From the NCBI RefSeq assembly GCF_903815225.1, contig NZ_LR813084.1:3886501-3950500 (forward strand): a stretch of 64,000 nucleotides of DNA, written 5' to 3'. The stretch comes from Delftia tsuruhatensis. Its GTDB lineage: Bacteria > Pseudomonadota > Gammaproteobacteria > Burkholderiales > Burkholderiaceae_C. Below, piece by piece: positions 18,790-27,273 of this stretch. How positions within the stretch are numbered: position 1 is the stretch's first letter; each line of letters starts with the position of its first letter. The notes beneath the pieces are model-generated. The model saw only the letters and a program-made list of their open reading frames with translations. It was not told the origin of the DNA and did not search any database. The position numbers and the translations under genes are program-made.

Positions 18790-19550
18790 GCCAGTGGCAG
18801 GCCGCCATGCCCGGCACCGAGGCGCGGCGCTTCGATCCGGCCGCCTTCGAGCAGATGGAGCAATTCCTCCATGACTTCGGCCGCATGTACCGCGAACGCA
18901 ACGACCTGCTCAAGGAAGTGACGCGTGCGCACCATGAAACCTTGCTGCGCCTGGCCATGACGGCGGAGTTGAAAGACGATGACACGGGCTCGCACATCAT
19001 CCGCATCGGCTACCTGGCCGAGGCCCTGGCCCTGCACCTGGGCTGCCGCCCCGACTACGCCAGCCTGCTGCGCAAGGCCGCCCCCATGCACGACATCGGC
19101 AAGGTGGGCATCCCCGACGCCATCCTCAAGAAAAGGGGCGCCCTGACGGCAGAAGAGCGCGCCATCATGAACCGGCATACGGAGATCGGCGGCAGGCTGC
19201 TGGGCCAGTCGCGCATTCCCGTGTTCCGCATGGCTGCCGAGATCGCGTCCTTCCACCATGAGCGCTTCGACGGCAAGGGCTACATCCAGGGCCTGTCGGG
19301 CCACGACATCCCGCTGTCGGCCCGCATCACCTCCATCGTGGACGTCTTCGACGCGCTGACCATGGACCGGGTCTACCGTCCGGCATTCGCTCTGGACAAG
19401 GCCTTGGCCATGATCGAGTCCGAGCGCGGCAAGGCGCTGGATCCGCAGATCGTCGACGCATTCATGGAGCACATCGAGGAACTCGACGGACTCCGCCGTG
19501 CCTTGACACGACAATCACCCAGCTTTGCAGACCTGATCGACACCCCTTGA
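18786..19550 (+). CDS. HD-GYP domain phosphodiesterase (stand-alone RpfG-like output)
   Basis: 254 residues from the ATG at 18786, which overlaps the CheY-like stop. HD residues in PMHDIGKVGIP, then KKRGALTAEE, HHERFDGKGY and DVFDALTMDRVYRPA. The signature reads GYI instead of GYP at the last position of the HD-GYP triad; metal ligands appear intact, so activity is likely but the change is notable. An N-terminal coiled region (about 15-45) may dock the preceding receiver. Expected role: cyclic di-GMP breakdown controlled by the adjacent phosphorelay. Confidence 0.87.
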   Translation: MSQWQAAMPGTEARRFDPAAFEQMEQFLHDFGRMYRERNDLLKEVTRAHHETLLRLAMTAELKDDDTGSHIIRIGYLAEALALHLGCRPDYASLLRKAAPMHDIGKVGIPDAILKKRGALTAEERAIMNRHTEIGGRLLGQSRIPVFRMAAEIASFHHERFDGKGYIQGLSGHDIPLSARITSIVDVFDALTMDRVYRPAFALDKALAMIESERGKALDPQIVDAFMEHIEELDGLRRALTRQSPSFADLIDTP

Positions 19551-19561
19551 GAGGACACGCC

Positions 19562-20410
19562 ATGCCTGCCTCACTCACACCACTTCCGCAAGGGGGCGCC
19601 CCAACGGCTCGCCCGGCCCACGCCGGCCTGCTGGCTGGGGCCGCCCTGGTTTCCATGCTGGCCCTGTGGCCCGGCCCCGGCCGGGCGGGCGCGGTACTCG
19701 AGCGCGTGCGCACCAGTGGGGAGGTACGCGTTTGCATCTGGCCTGAATACTATGGGATCACCTTCCGCGATCCTCGATCGGGCAGGCTGCAGGGCATGGA
19801 TGCGGAGCTCTCGGCGGAACTGGCCAAGGATCTCGGGGTTCGCCTGCAGCACGTGGACTCCTCCTTTTCCCGGCTCGTGCCCGATCTGCTGGAGTCCCGC
19901 TGCGACGTGGCCATGTTCGCCGTGGGCATGCTGCCCCAGCGCCAGCAGCAACTGCGTTTCACGCAGCCTTACATGAGCAGCGACATCTATGGCATCACCA
20001 CCAAGAGCAATCCGGCCGTGCAGTCCTGGGAGGACATCGACAGGCCCGGCGTGCAGGTGGCCGTGCAGCGGGGCACGTTCATGGAGCCGGTCATGCGCGA
20101 TACGCTCAAGCATGCGCAGATCATCGCCATCGGCCCGCCGCAGACCCGGGAAAAGGAGCTGATGGCGGGACGCGTGGACGTTTTCATGACCGACTATCCC
20201 TACAGCCGCAAACTGCTCGACAGTTCGGACTGGGCCCAGTTGATCGCACCGCCCAGGCCATTCCATGTCCTGCCCTATGGCTATGCCGTTCGACCCGGCG
20301 ATGCGCAATGGCTGGAGCGGCTGGATCAGTTCGTCTCGGACATCAAGCATGATGGACGCCTGGCCCGGGCCGCACGCAACAATGCGCTGACACCGCTCGT
20401 CGCACCCTGA
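19562..20410 (+). CDS. Periplasmic family 3 solute-binding protein, probable sensor subunit
   Basis: 282 residues. N-terminal signal peptide (hydrophobic about 22-42, Ala-rich cut), then an SBP_bac_3 fold: VRVCIWPEYYGITF, the LQGMDAELSAELAKDLG strand-helix, CDVAMFAVGM, and DVFMTDYPYSRKLL. The ATG at 19562 has a GAGAGG ribosome site; another in-frame ATG at 19547 would overlap the preceding stop. There is no transporter permease or ATPase nearby. It sits 11 bases after the HD-GYP gene and 16 before a histidine kinase, so it is more likely a ligand sensor for that kinase (compare BvgS-type kinases with fused family 3 domains) than a transport subunit. Confidence 0.86.
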   Translation: MPASLTPLPQGGAPTARPAHAGLLAGAALVSMLALWPGPGRAGAVLERVRTSGEVRVCIWPEYYGITFRDPRSGRLQGMDAELSAELAKDLGVRLQHVDSSFSRLVPDLLESRCDVAMFAVGMLPQRQQQLRFTQPYMSSDIYGITTKSNPAVQSWEDIDRPGVQVAVQRGTFMEPVMRDTLKHAQIIAIGPPQTREKELMAGRVDVFMTDYPYSRKLLDSSDWAQLIAPPRPFHVLPYGYAVRPGDAQWLERLDQFVSDIKHDGRLARAARNNALTPLVAP

Positions 20411-20426
20411 ACCCTTTGGAGGGAGT

Positions 20427-22958
20427 ATGACCATGCCCCACCGAGCCGCGGCACATCGCTTCATGGGCACACGGCGCAGCGCCCATGCCAAGGCGCTGAT
20501 ACTGACCTTCGCGCTTTGCGTGCTGGGCGGCCTGGTGCTGTATGTCTGGAACCAGCTGCATGTCCAGGCGGAGCAGAGCCGGACGCAGGCAACGCTGCTG
20601 GCACGGGTTCTGGAAGACCAGACGGCAAAGACTTTCGAGACCAGCGAAGTCGCCCTGTCCAGCCTTGCCAACAATCCCGTCATCCGTGCACACGATGGCC
20701 AGCAGGCCACACGCGAGGCCGCCATGGCGCAGACCGTCGCCCAGTTGCCTTTCATGCGCGGCATGGCCTTGCTGGATGCGCAAGGCCGCGTCCTGGCCAG
20801 TACCCGGGCCGACGAGGTGGGCCTGCCGATACCAATGCCGCAGTTGCTGGGCCAGCCGCTGAAGATACCGGCCCCGGGCAAGGCCCAGCTCGGCGGGCTG
20901 GTCCCCGGCCGTGGCCTGGCGGCCCTGGCGCATGCCGAAAAGGCCACGCCCCGGGGAATCGCCTTTCTTCCCTATGCACTGGGCCTGGAGTACGACGACG
21001 GGACGCGCGGCCTGCTGGTGGCCTTGATCAACCCCGACGCCGTGGCCAACTTCTACCAGGCGACACTGGAATCGCTCAGCTACGAGGCCGTGCTGCTGTC
21101 CTATGAGGGCAGGCCGCTGGCCAGCACCAATGCGCGCGCTGGCGTCACGACGCAAGCGGCCTTGCAGACGCCGGTGTTCAGGGGCCAGGCGCCGAGCCGG
21201 GAATTCGGCTCCTACGTGGGCATGGGCATGCTGGGCGAGCGCGAGATCGTCTCGTTTCGCACCGTGCGCAACCTGCCGCTCTTGCTGGTCGTCGAGGAGC
21301 CCTACTCAGCCCTCGTGGCACGCTGGCGTGACGACGCCTTCGTCTTCTTCGTGGCCGGACTGGCCTTGCTGGCCCTGGTGCTGGGACTGGGCTTTTCGGT
21401 GCTCAAGACACGCAGGCTGCAGAAATCGGCCCAGAAGGACATGGAGCAGGCCCAGGCACGCATCGCACGCAGCGAACATGAGCTGGCCGTGCTCATGCGC
21501 AGCGTGCAGGAGCTGATCTTTCGCACCGACAGCGAAGGCCTGCTGATCTTCGTCAACGCCCGCTGGGAAAAGCTCACGGGCCAGAGCAGCGACAAGGCCA
21601 TGGGTTTGGGCCTGGACAAGATCGTGGACGAGCACTACCGGCCACGGGTCCAGGCGCTTCTCGACCCCCAGGCTCCGCTCAAGCCGCGCTCCTGCCAGGC
21701 CCTCTTTCGGCTGCCCAATGGCATGGAAATGCTGTGCGACATCGCCGTCGTGCCGCTCATGCGCGATGGCAGGCTGGTGGGCTTTGCGGGCAGCGCCGTG
21801 GACGTGACGGCCCGGTGGAAAGCCCAGCAGGAACTGCAGACCCAGCTGGCGTTCCAGCACCTGCTGTTCGAGACCACGCCGCTGCCCATGCTGGTCACGG
21901 ATGCCAACCAGTGCGTGGCGCTCGTCAACAAGGCCTGGGAAGACTTCTTCGGCAAGAACCGCTACGCCGTGCTGGGCGCCGATCTGCTGGGCTTCATGCC
22001 GCGCGACGACGCTCTCCACCAGATGCTCGGCAACACCCAGGTGATGCACACGGGACAGCGCATGACGCTGCAAGCCAAGGTCGCCCACGCCGACGGCAGC
22101 TACCGGGACATGCAGATCTCCAAGGCGCCCGTGCAGGATGCGGAGGGCCACATCACCGGCGTGCTCAGCATCTCCGTGGACGTGAGTGAATTCCGTGCCG
22201 CCGAGCTGGCCACCCGGGAGGCACGCGATGCCGCCGAGGAGGCCGTGCGCGTGAAATCGGAGTTCGTCGCCAACATGAGCCATGAGCTGCGCACTCCACT
22301 GCAGTCCATCATGGGATTCGCGGAACTGGGCCAGCTGCGAGCCCAGGCCACGCCCAAGCTGGCCGACATGTTCGGCGACATCCATGCCGCCGGCCAGCGC
22401 ATGCTGGCCCTGGTCAACGACCTGCTCGATGTGGCCAAGCTCGAAAGCACCATGGGCACCATCCACCTCGAGCGCGTGGACCTCAGAAACCTCATCCGAC
22501 CGGTGGTGCGTGAACTGGAGCCCCTGCAGCACCAGAAACAGATAGACCTGCGCCTGCAACTGGATGACGCCCCCCTCATCGCCAAGGCCGACCCCGTCCG
22601 ATTCCAGCAGGTCATACGCAATGTACTGGCCAATGCGATCAAGTTCTCCCCGTCCGGCGGACGCATCGATGTGCGGGGCATGCTGGACGGTCAGGGAAAC
22701 ATCCGCATCGACTGTCTGGACCAAGGGCCCGGCATTCCCGTGCAGGAACTCGACAAGATCTTCCAGCCCTTCGTGCAATCGAGCAAAACCAAGGACGGCG
22801 CAGGAGGCACGGGGCTGGGCCTGGCCATCTGCCGGAAAATCATTGCCGCCATGGAAGGAACCATCATGGCAAGCAACCGCTCCTCCGGTGGCTCCATGTT
22901 CCGCATTCTGCTGCCTTGCCGCCACGCCTGTGAAACCCAGCCTGGAGCGCTGGCATAG
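20427..22958 (+). CDS. Membrane PAS-type sensor histidine kinase
   Basis: 843 residues with a GGAGGG ribosome site before the ATG. Helix at about 24-44, periplasmic Cache-like sensor to about 290, second helix at about 300-325, coiled linker, PAS at about 350-465 and 475-590, dimerisation/His box FVANMSHELRTPL (about 613-625), N box NAIKF, G boxes DQGPGIP and GTGLGL. All catalytic motifs are intact. There is no fused receiver or Hpt, so phosphate must pass to separate proteins; the CheY-like receiver in the same operon and the receiver-Hpt and HTH-receiver proteins across the divergent promoter are the obvious partners. Confidence 0.92.
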   Translation: MTMPHRAAAHRFMGTRRSAHAKALILTFALCVLGGLVLYVWNQLHVQAEQSRTQATLLARVLEDQTAKTFETSEVALSSLANNPVIRAHDGQQATREAAMAQTVAQLPFMRGMALLDAQGRVLASTRADEVGLPIPMPQLLGQPLKIPAPGKAQLGGLVPGRGLAALAHAEKATPRGIAFLPYALGLEYDDGTRGLLVALINPDAVANFYQATLESLSYEAVLLSYEGRPLASTNARAGVTTQAALQTPVFRGQAPSREFGSYVGMGMLGEREIVSFRTVRNLPLLLVVEEPYSALVARWRDDAFVFFVAGLALLALVLGLGFSVLKTRRLQKSAQKDMEQAQARIARSEHELAVLMRSVQELIFRTDSEGLLIFVNARWEKLTGQSSDKAMGLGLDKIVDEHYRPRVQALLDPQAPLKPRSCQALFRLPNGMEMLCDIAVVPLMRDGRLVGFAGSAVDVTARWKAQQELQTQLAFQHLLFETTPLPMLVTDANQCVALVNKAWEDFFGKNRYAVLGADLLGFMPRDDALHQMLGNTQVMHTGQRMTLQAKVAHADGSYRDMQISKAPVQDAEGHITGVLSISVDVSEFRAAELATREARDAAEEAVRVKSEFVANMSHELRTPLQSIMGFAELGQLRAQATPKLADMFGDIHAAGQRMLALVNDLLDVAKLESTMGTIHLERVDLRNLIRPVVRELEPLQHQKQIDLRLQLDDAPLIAKADPVRFQQVIRNVLANAIKFSPSGGRIDVRGMLDGQGNIRIDCLDQGPGIPVQELDKIFQPFVQSSKTKDGAGGTGLGLAICRKIIAAMEGTIMASNRSSGGSMFRILLPCRHACETQPGALA

Positions 22959-23249
22959 CGGGTCGTCCGCCGTGGTCCGATGCCTTGCCGGGCAGCGTGG
23001 CCGCACCTGCCTCCCCGCCAGCCGCAAGGGCCACTGATCCCAGCCGGCAAAGGGCCGCCTGGCGCCATATGCACGGTCAAGCATTGGGCGGACGCTCGGT
23101 CAAGTCACAGGCGGCTCCGGCATGCAAGATAGGTCGATGCCGCATTGCGCCCATGGGTTGCATGCGCCAGACGGTGGGCCTGCCGGATTGCACCCTTCGC
23201 AATGGACTCGGCTTGCGCATCGAAACTTCCAACGGAAAAAGAGAACAAC

Positions 23250-25343
23250 ATGGCAAATGACAAGAGAGGTCATCCGTGGATGGATGCAGGCCGATGGCTG
23301 TGCATCCTTCTCGCACTCTGCATCATCAGCATTTTCGCGCTCAAGGCCCATGCAGCCACGCCGAGAACCTTGCTGGACACCCTGGACGCCGGCTCGGGCA
23401 ACGTATGGGTCAACGCCAGCAATCCCAGGTACCTCCGGTTCAGCACGGGGGACGCAAACGCCGTCGTCTCCGAGATATCCATGCGGATTGCCGACACCTA
23501 TGGCGCGGCTGTTCCCACCGTGAGGCTCTGCGATGATGCCTCCGCGAACTGCCAGCAGTTCATCCACCAGGACATTTCGGGCAGCAACGTCTACCGGTTC
23601 ACCGGCGCCTATCAGGTCACCGCGAATCGATTTGTCCGAATCATCTTCGACTGCGCCTGCGACACACCGTCCGGCTACGGTGTCTATATGGGGTCCAGGA
23701 CCGTCCCCGGCGCATCCACGGCCGCTCCAGGATATCTGTTTGCGGCCAAGGTGGTTGCCCTTGCGCTGCCAACGGTCCATCTGGCAGCGCCGGCGGCTGG
23801 CCCATCGAGCGGCGGCACCACCGTCATACTCACGGGCACCGGGTTGCTGGATACCAGCCGGATCAGATTCGGCAATGTGGATGCCGCCCACTTCCAGGTG
23901 GACAGCGACACCCAGATCACGGCCATCACGCCCCTTCATCCCGGTGGGACCGTCAGCATGGAGCTGACGACCAGCGCCAACGCAGCCTCCACCAGCGGCA
24001 ACTTCACCTTTGTGGCCAGCCCGTCCATCACCGCCATCGGCCCCGCCAGCGGACCCACGGCAGGCGGCACCATCGTCACGCTCACCGGCACCGGCTTCGC
24101 CGCCGCTGCGGCCACCGGCGCCGTGCGCTTCGGCAGCACGCCCGCCACCTACACCATCCTCGGCGATACGCGGATCTCCGCCACCGCCCCTGCCGCCGCG
24201 GCAGCCGGCACGGTCGATATCACCGTGACCACGCCTGGAGGCATCTCCACCACCGGCGCGGCCGACCAGTTCACCTACGTGGCGGCGCCTTCCGTCACCG
24301 CCATCAGCCCTGCCGGGGGACCCAGCGCTGGCGGGACGCGGGTGACGGTCAGCGGTACCCAGTTGACGGGAGCGAACACCGTGATGTTCGGTGCCCACGC
24401 TGCCACGGATGTCACGGTGATCAGCGCCACCCAGCTCACTGCCGTCTCCCCGCCCGGCACGGGCTCGGTGGATCTGACGGTCAGCACGCCGGGAGGCACC
24501 TCGGTCGCCAACGGCACAGCCCTGTTCCGTTATGCGGGCCTGCCCGGCATCACAGCCCTTTCCACCCAGCGCGGCCCGGTGGGAGGCGGCACTCCGGTCG
24601 TCATCACGGGCAGCGATTTCACCGGCGCCACGTCGGTGAGATTCGGCACGGCCAGCGCCACCGGCTTCACGGTGGACAGTGCGACCCGGATCACGGCCGT
24701 TGCCCCGCCCGGATCCCCGGGGCTGGTGGATGTGTCGGTCACGACACCGGAAGGAACCAGCGCCACAGCGCCTGCAGCCCAGTTCCGCTATCAGCCCACC
24801 GCGGCCTCACTGCAGTTCCCCCGGGGTCAGGTACAGATGCGGATCACCGGTGCAGACTGCAGTTTCGAGGGTACGCCCAGCGCAGGCACCATCCACTCCA
24901 GCGACGTACCACCGGGCTTCGAGGCGCCCTACGGACAGATCGCATTCCAGGCCAGTGGCTGCACCAGCGGCGGGGTGCTGCGTGTGGCGCTCACACTACC
25001 GGAGAAACCGGCACCCGGCTCTGCAATCTACAAACAGGTGGGCGGCCGGTGGGTGAAGTGGGCAGCAAGCATGGATGGCGCGAACCTCGAATTCTCGGTC
25101 ACGGACAACACAGGCAGCTCCACGGCCGAAGCCACCGGGGACAACGACCCTGCGCCCGGCCGGATCGATGATCCGATCATGGTGGCCATCGCTCTGGCTC
25201 CGGCGGCACCGGCTCCGATACCCAGCCTCGGCCTGTGGGCCCTGGTGCTGCTGTCCATGGCACTGGGCGGGCTGGCGGTCCGAGGCCTGCATCGGGTGCC
25301 CTTCGATCCATCTCAGGAGTGGGTCCGTCGGGCACGGCGATAA
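23250..25343 (+). CDS. Secreted IPT/TIG-repeat protein with IPTL-CTERM-like sorting tail
   Basis: 697 residues from the ATG at 23250 (MANDKRGHP); longer frames upstream lack support. Signal peptide at about 16-37 ending in AHA. After a Cys-containing N-terminal domain come four tandem IPT/TIG immunoglobulin-like repeats (each begins like 'P.ITAIGPASGPTAGGT.V.LTGTGF' in degenerate form), then a choice-of-anchor-like domain with paired Cys (ADCSFEG, ASGCTSGG). The tail PIPSLGLWALVLLSMALGG plus Arg-rich end matches the IPTL-CTERM pattern recognised by exosortase-type systems. It is probably a surface or matrix protein. Its last 31 bases overlap the convergent MFS gene. Confidence 0.85.
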   Translation: MANDKRGHPWMDAGRWLCILLALCIISIFALKAHAATPRTLLDTLDAGSGNVWVNASNPRYLRFSTGDANAVVSEISMRIADTYGAAVPTVRLCDDASANCQQFIHQDISGSNVYRFTGAYQVTANRFVRIIFDCACDTPSGYGVYMGSRTVPGASTAAPGYLFAAKVVALALPTVHLAAPAAGPSSGGTTVILTGTGLLDTSRIRFGNVDAAHFQVDSDTQITAITPLHPGGTVSMELTTSANAASTSGNFTFVASPSITAIGPASGPTAGGTIVTLTGTGFAAAAATGAVRFGSTPATYTILGDTRISATAPAAAAAGTVDITVTTPGGISTTGAADQFTYVAAPSVTAISPAGGPSAGGTRVTVSGTQLTGANTVMFGAHAATDVTVISATQLTAVSPPGTGSVDLTVSTPGGTSVANGTALFRYAGLPGITALSTQRGPVGGGTPVVITGSDFTGATSVRFGTASATGFTVDSATRITAVAPPGSPGLVDVSVTTPEGTSATAPAAQFRYQPTAASLQFPRGQVQMRITGADCSFEGTPSAGTIHSSDVPPGFEAPYGQIAFQASGCTSGGVLRVALTLPEKPAPGSAIYKQVGGRWVKWAASMDGANLEFSVTDNTGSSTAEATGDNDPAPGRIDDPIMVAIALAPAAPAPIPSLGLWALVLLSMALGGLAVRGLHRVPFDPSQEWVRRARR

Positions 25344-26530
25344 CTCAGCAAGAGCGGCAAGGCCAGCAGATAGCTCGCAGCACCCACGGCCCAGACCAGC
25401 CCCGGCCACAGGTTGCGGCTCACTGCATACAGCGAGGTGACCAGCAAGGGACCACCCACGCCGATGAGGCTGGTGATGCTGGTCAGCGTTCCTTGCATCT
25501 CGCCCTGGCGTCCGGCGTCGATCCTTCCCGTGATCAGGGCCTGCAGGGCCGGCACGGCCATGCCGCCTGCGGCGAACAGTGGCAGCAGCGCGAAAGGCGC
25601 CCAGCCTGCACCGGCAAACGCCAGCAGCAGCAGACCCAGGGCCTCGCAGGCCAGGCCCGTCAACAGCGCGCGCAGTTCACCCAGGCGGGAGACCAGCGGG
25701 CCGATAGCAAAAGCCTGCGCCAGCGCGTGGCACAGCCCATAGCAGGCCAAGGACACACCGCCCAGCCAAAGGCTCCAGCCGAAACGCTCCTGTCCATACA
25801 GGATCCACAGCGTGGCTGGCCACTGGGAGGCCAGCATCACCACGCCGAACACCCCCACGAGAGGCCCCAGGCCTGGCTGCTCTCGCAGCCCGTGCAGCGC
25901 GGCAAAGGCGTTGAGGCTGCCCGGTTGCCGTGGCGGCTCCAGCATCGGCTCCCCGGGCAGGTCGGTGCGGCCCTGCGGCTGCGGCTCCGGCAGCAGGCTC
26001 CAGACCAGGATCAGGTTGGCGCCGTTGAGCAACGCCGCCAGCATGAAGGGCGCCCGCAGCCACCAGTCCCCCAGCAGACCGCCAAGCACCGGCCCCGCAA
26101 TGAAGCCCATGCCGATGGCCGCCCCCATCTGGCCGAAGCGCGCCGCACGCTGCCGCGGCGGCGTGATGTCGGTGAGATAGGCGCTGGCCACCGCCATGTT
26201 GGCCCCCGTGACGCCTGCGAGCACACGTCCCAGGTAGAGCCACCCCAGGTCGGGCGCCAGGGCCATCAGCACGTAATCGAGCGCGGCTCCTGCCAGGGAC
26301 ACCAGCAGCACCCGGCGGCGGCCATGGCGATCGCTCAGCACACCCAGCAGCGGTGCGCACAGGAACTGCGCCAGTGCATACACTGCCAGCAGCGCGCCGT
26401 AGTGGAAGCTGCTGGCACTCGGGCCAGGAACCATGCCTTGCAGCAGCCCGGGAAGAATGGGCATGATCAACCCCAGGCCGATCGCATCGATCAGCAAAAT
26501 GGCAAGCAGAACGAACAACGGTTGGCGCAT
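25313..26530 (-). CDS. tetA: TetA-like MFS drug/H+ antiporter (tetracycline efflux family)
   Basis: 405 residues, 12 predicted helices. N-terminal motif IDAIGLGLIMPILPGLL and the loop 2-3 motif GVLSDRHGRRRVLL are close to those of TetA(A)/(B), as are YLGRVLAGVTGANMAVASAYLTD and the second-half ALPALQ-like AVPALQALITG. The adjacent divergent TetR-like gene and two tet operators between them make tetracycline or a tetracycline-like compound the probable substrate. No resistance phenotype is shown by sequence alone. Its 3' end overlaps the IPT/TIG gene by 31 bases in convergent orientation, so the pair did not arrive as a neat cassette. Confidence 0.85.
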   Translation of the reverse strand: MRQPLFVLLAILLIDAIGLGLIMPILPGLLQGMVPGPSASSFHYGALLAVYALAQFLCAPLLGVLSDRHGRRRVLLVSLAGAALDYVLMALAPDLGWLYLGRVLAGVTGANMAVASAYLTDITPPRQRAARFGQMGAAIGMGFIAGPVLGGLLGDWWLRAPFMLAALLNGANLILVWSLLPEPQPQGRTDLPGEPMLEPPRQPGSLNAFAALHGLREQPGLGPLVGVFGVVMLASQWPATLWILYGQERFGWSLWLGGVSLACYGLCHALAQAFAIGPLVSRLGELRALLTGLACEALGLLLLAFAGAGWAPFALLPLFAAGGMAVPALQALITGRIDAGRQGEMQGTLTSITSLIGVGGPLLVTSLYAVSRNLWPGLVWAVGAASYLLALPLLLSYRRARRTHS

Positions 26531-26533
26531 ACG

Positions 26534-26558
26534 GCATCTCTAGCAGTGATAGAGATGC
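26534..26558. promoter_or_regulatory. tet operator 1 (tetO-like palindrome)
   Basis: A 25-base near-perfect palindrome centred on the G of CTAGCAGTGATAG, with a single mismatched pair; arms GCATCTCTA and TAGAGATGC are exact complements. It lies 4 bases upstream of the tetA start and overlaps the in-frame ATG at 26555. It is the same class as the Tn10 operator core, so TetR-like repressor binding here would block tetA transcription. Confidence 0.85.
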
Positions 26559-26573
26559 AATTATTCCACATCC

Positions 26574-26592
26574 ACCCTATCAGTGATAGAGC
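26574..26592. promoter_or_regulatory. tet operator 2, 17 of 19 bases identical to Tn10 tetO2
   Basis: ACCCTATCAGTGATAGAGC shares an uninterrupted 17-base core with the classical operator TCCCTATCAGTGATAGAGA recalled from Tn10. Palindrome CTATCA-G-TGATAG is exact. It ends two bases before the TTG start chosen for tetR, so it can also shut off tetR itself. Confidence 0.9.
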
Positions 26593-26593
26593 C

Positions 26594-27226
26594 TTGAACG
26601 ACACCTTTTCCCCGCGCCTGAGCCGCGACACCGTATTGCGCGCCGCGCTGGACCTGCTCAATGAGGTGGGCATCGATGCCCTCAGCACCCGCCGGCTGGC
26701 CGAACGCCTGGGCGTGCAGTCGCCGACGCTGTACTGGCATTTCAAGAACAAGGCTGAACTGCTGGCAGCCATGAACGAGGCCATCCTGGAGCAGCACCAG
26801 CAATCATTGCCGAACCGCAGCCTGTCCTGGCAGGAAGGCTTCGTGGCCAACGCCCACAGCTTTCGCCGCGCCCTGCTGGCCTATCGCGACGGCGCGCGCC
26901 TGCATGCGGGCACTCGGCCGCATGGCGCGCAGTTCGAGGCCCTGGAAGCCAAGCTGGCCCTGATGCATGGCGCCGGCTTCGAGCCTGGGCAGGCCATCGG
27001 CCTGATGCTGGCGATCAGCCGCTTCGTGGTCGGCTGGGTGCTCGAGGAACAGGCGGCCCCGGAAGGCGGTCAACTGGGAGGCGATGGCCCCGATCCGACC
27101 CGCCATCCTCTCAGCGCCCGCGGCTGGCAGACCTTGGCGGCCCAGGCCCCGGACGAAGTCTTTGACCGGCAGCTGCGACTGTTCGTGGCCGGCGCGCAGG
27201 CCATGCTGGCCAAGGACGGGGCCTAG
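26594..27226 (+). CDS. tetR: TetR-class tetracycline repressor
   Basis: About 210 residues if the TTG at 26594 is used, giving an N-terminus that aligns with TetR (RDTVLRAALDLLNEVGIDALSTRRLAERLGVQSPTLYWHFKNKAELL). LLNEVGI and PTLYWH are near-signature for true tetracycline repressors rather than generic TetR-family proteins. The effector-domain segments HRDGA-like YRDGARLHAGTRP and the late FVVGWVLEEQ also align. The alternative ATG at 26555 would place operator 2 inside the coding region and add 13 residues. It is divergent from tetA with both operators between. Confidence 0.88.
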   Translation: MNDTFSPRLSRDTVLRAALDLLNEVGIDALSTRRLAERLGVQSPTLYWHFKNKAELLAAMNEAILEQHQQSLPNRSLSWQEGFVANAHSFRRALLAYRDGARLHAGTRPHGAQFEALEAKLALMHGAGFEPGQAIGLMLAISRFVVGWVLEEQAAPEGGQLGGDGPDPTRHPLSARGWQTLAAQAPDEVFDRQLRLFVAGAQAMLAKDGA

Positions 27227-27273
27227 ACTGTGCCCGCAACGCCGCAAGACCGCGCCACGGACCTGGAAGCCTG

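Noticed and set aside
23780-24790. DNA repeats in the IPT/TIG gene
   Set aside because: Similarity is at protein-domain level only; the nucleotide copies are well diverged.
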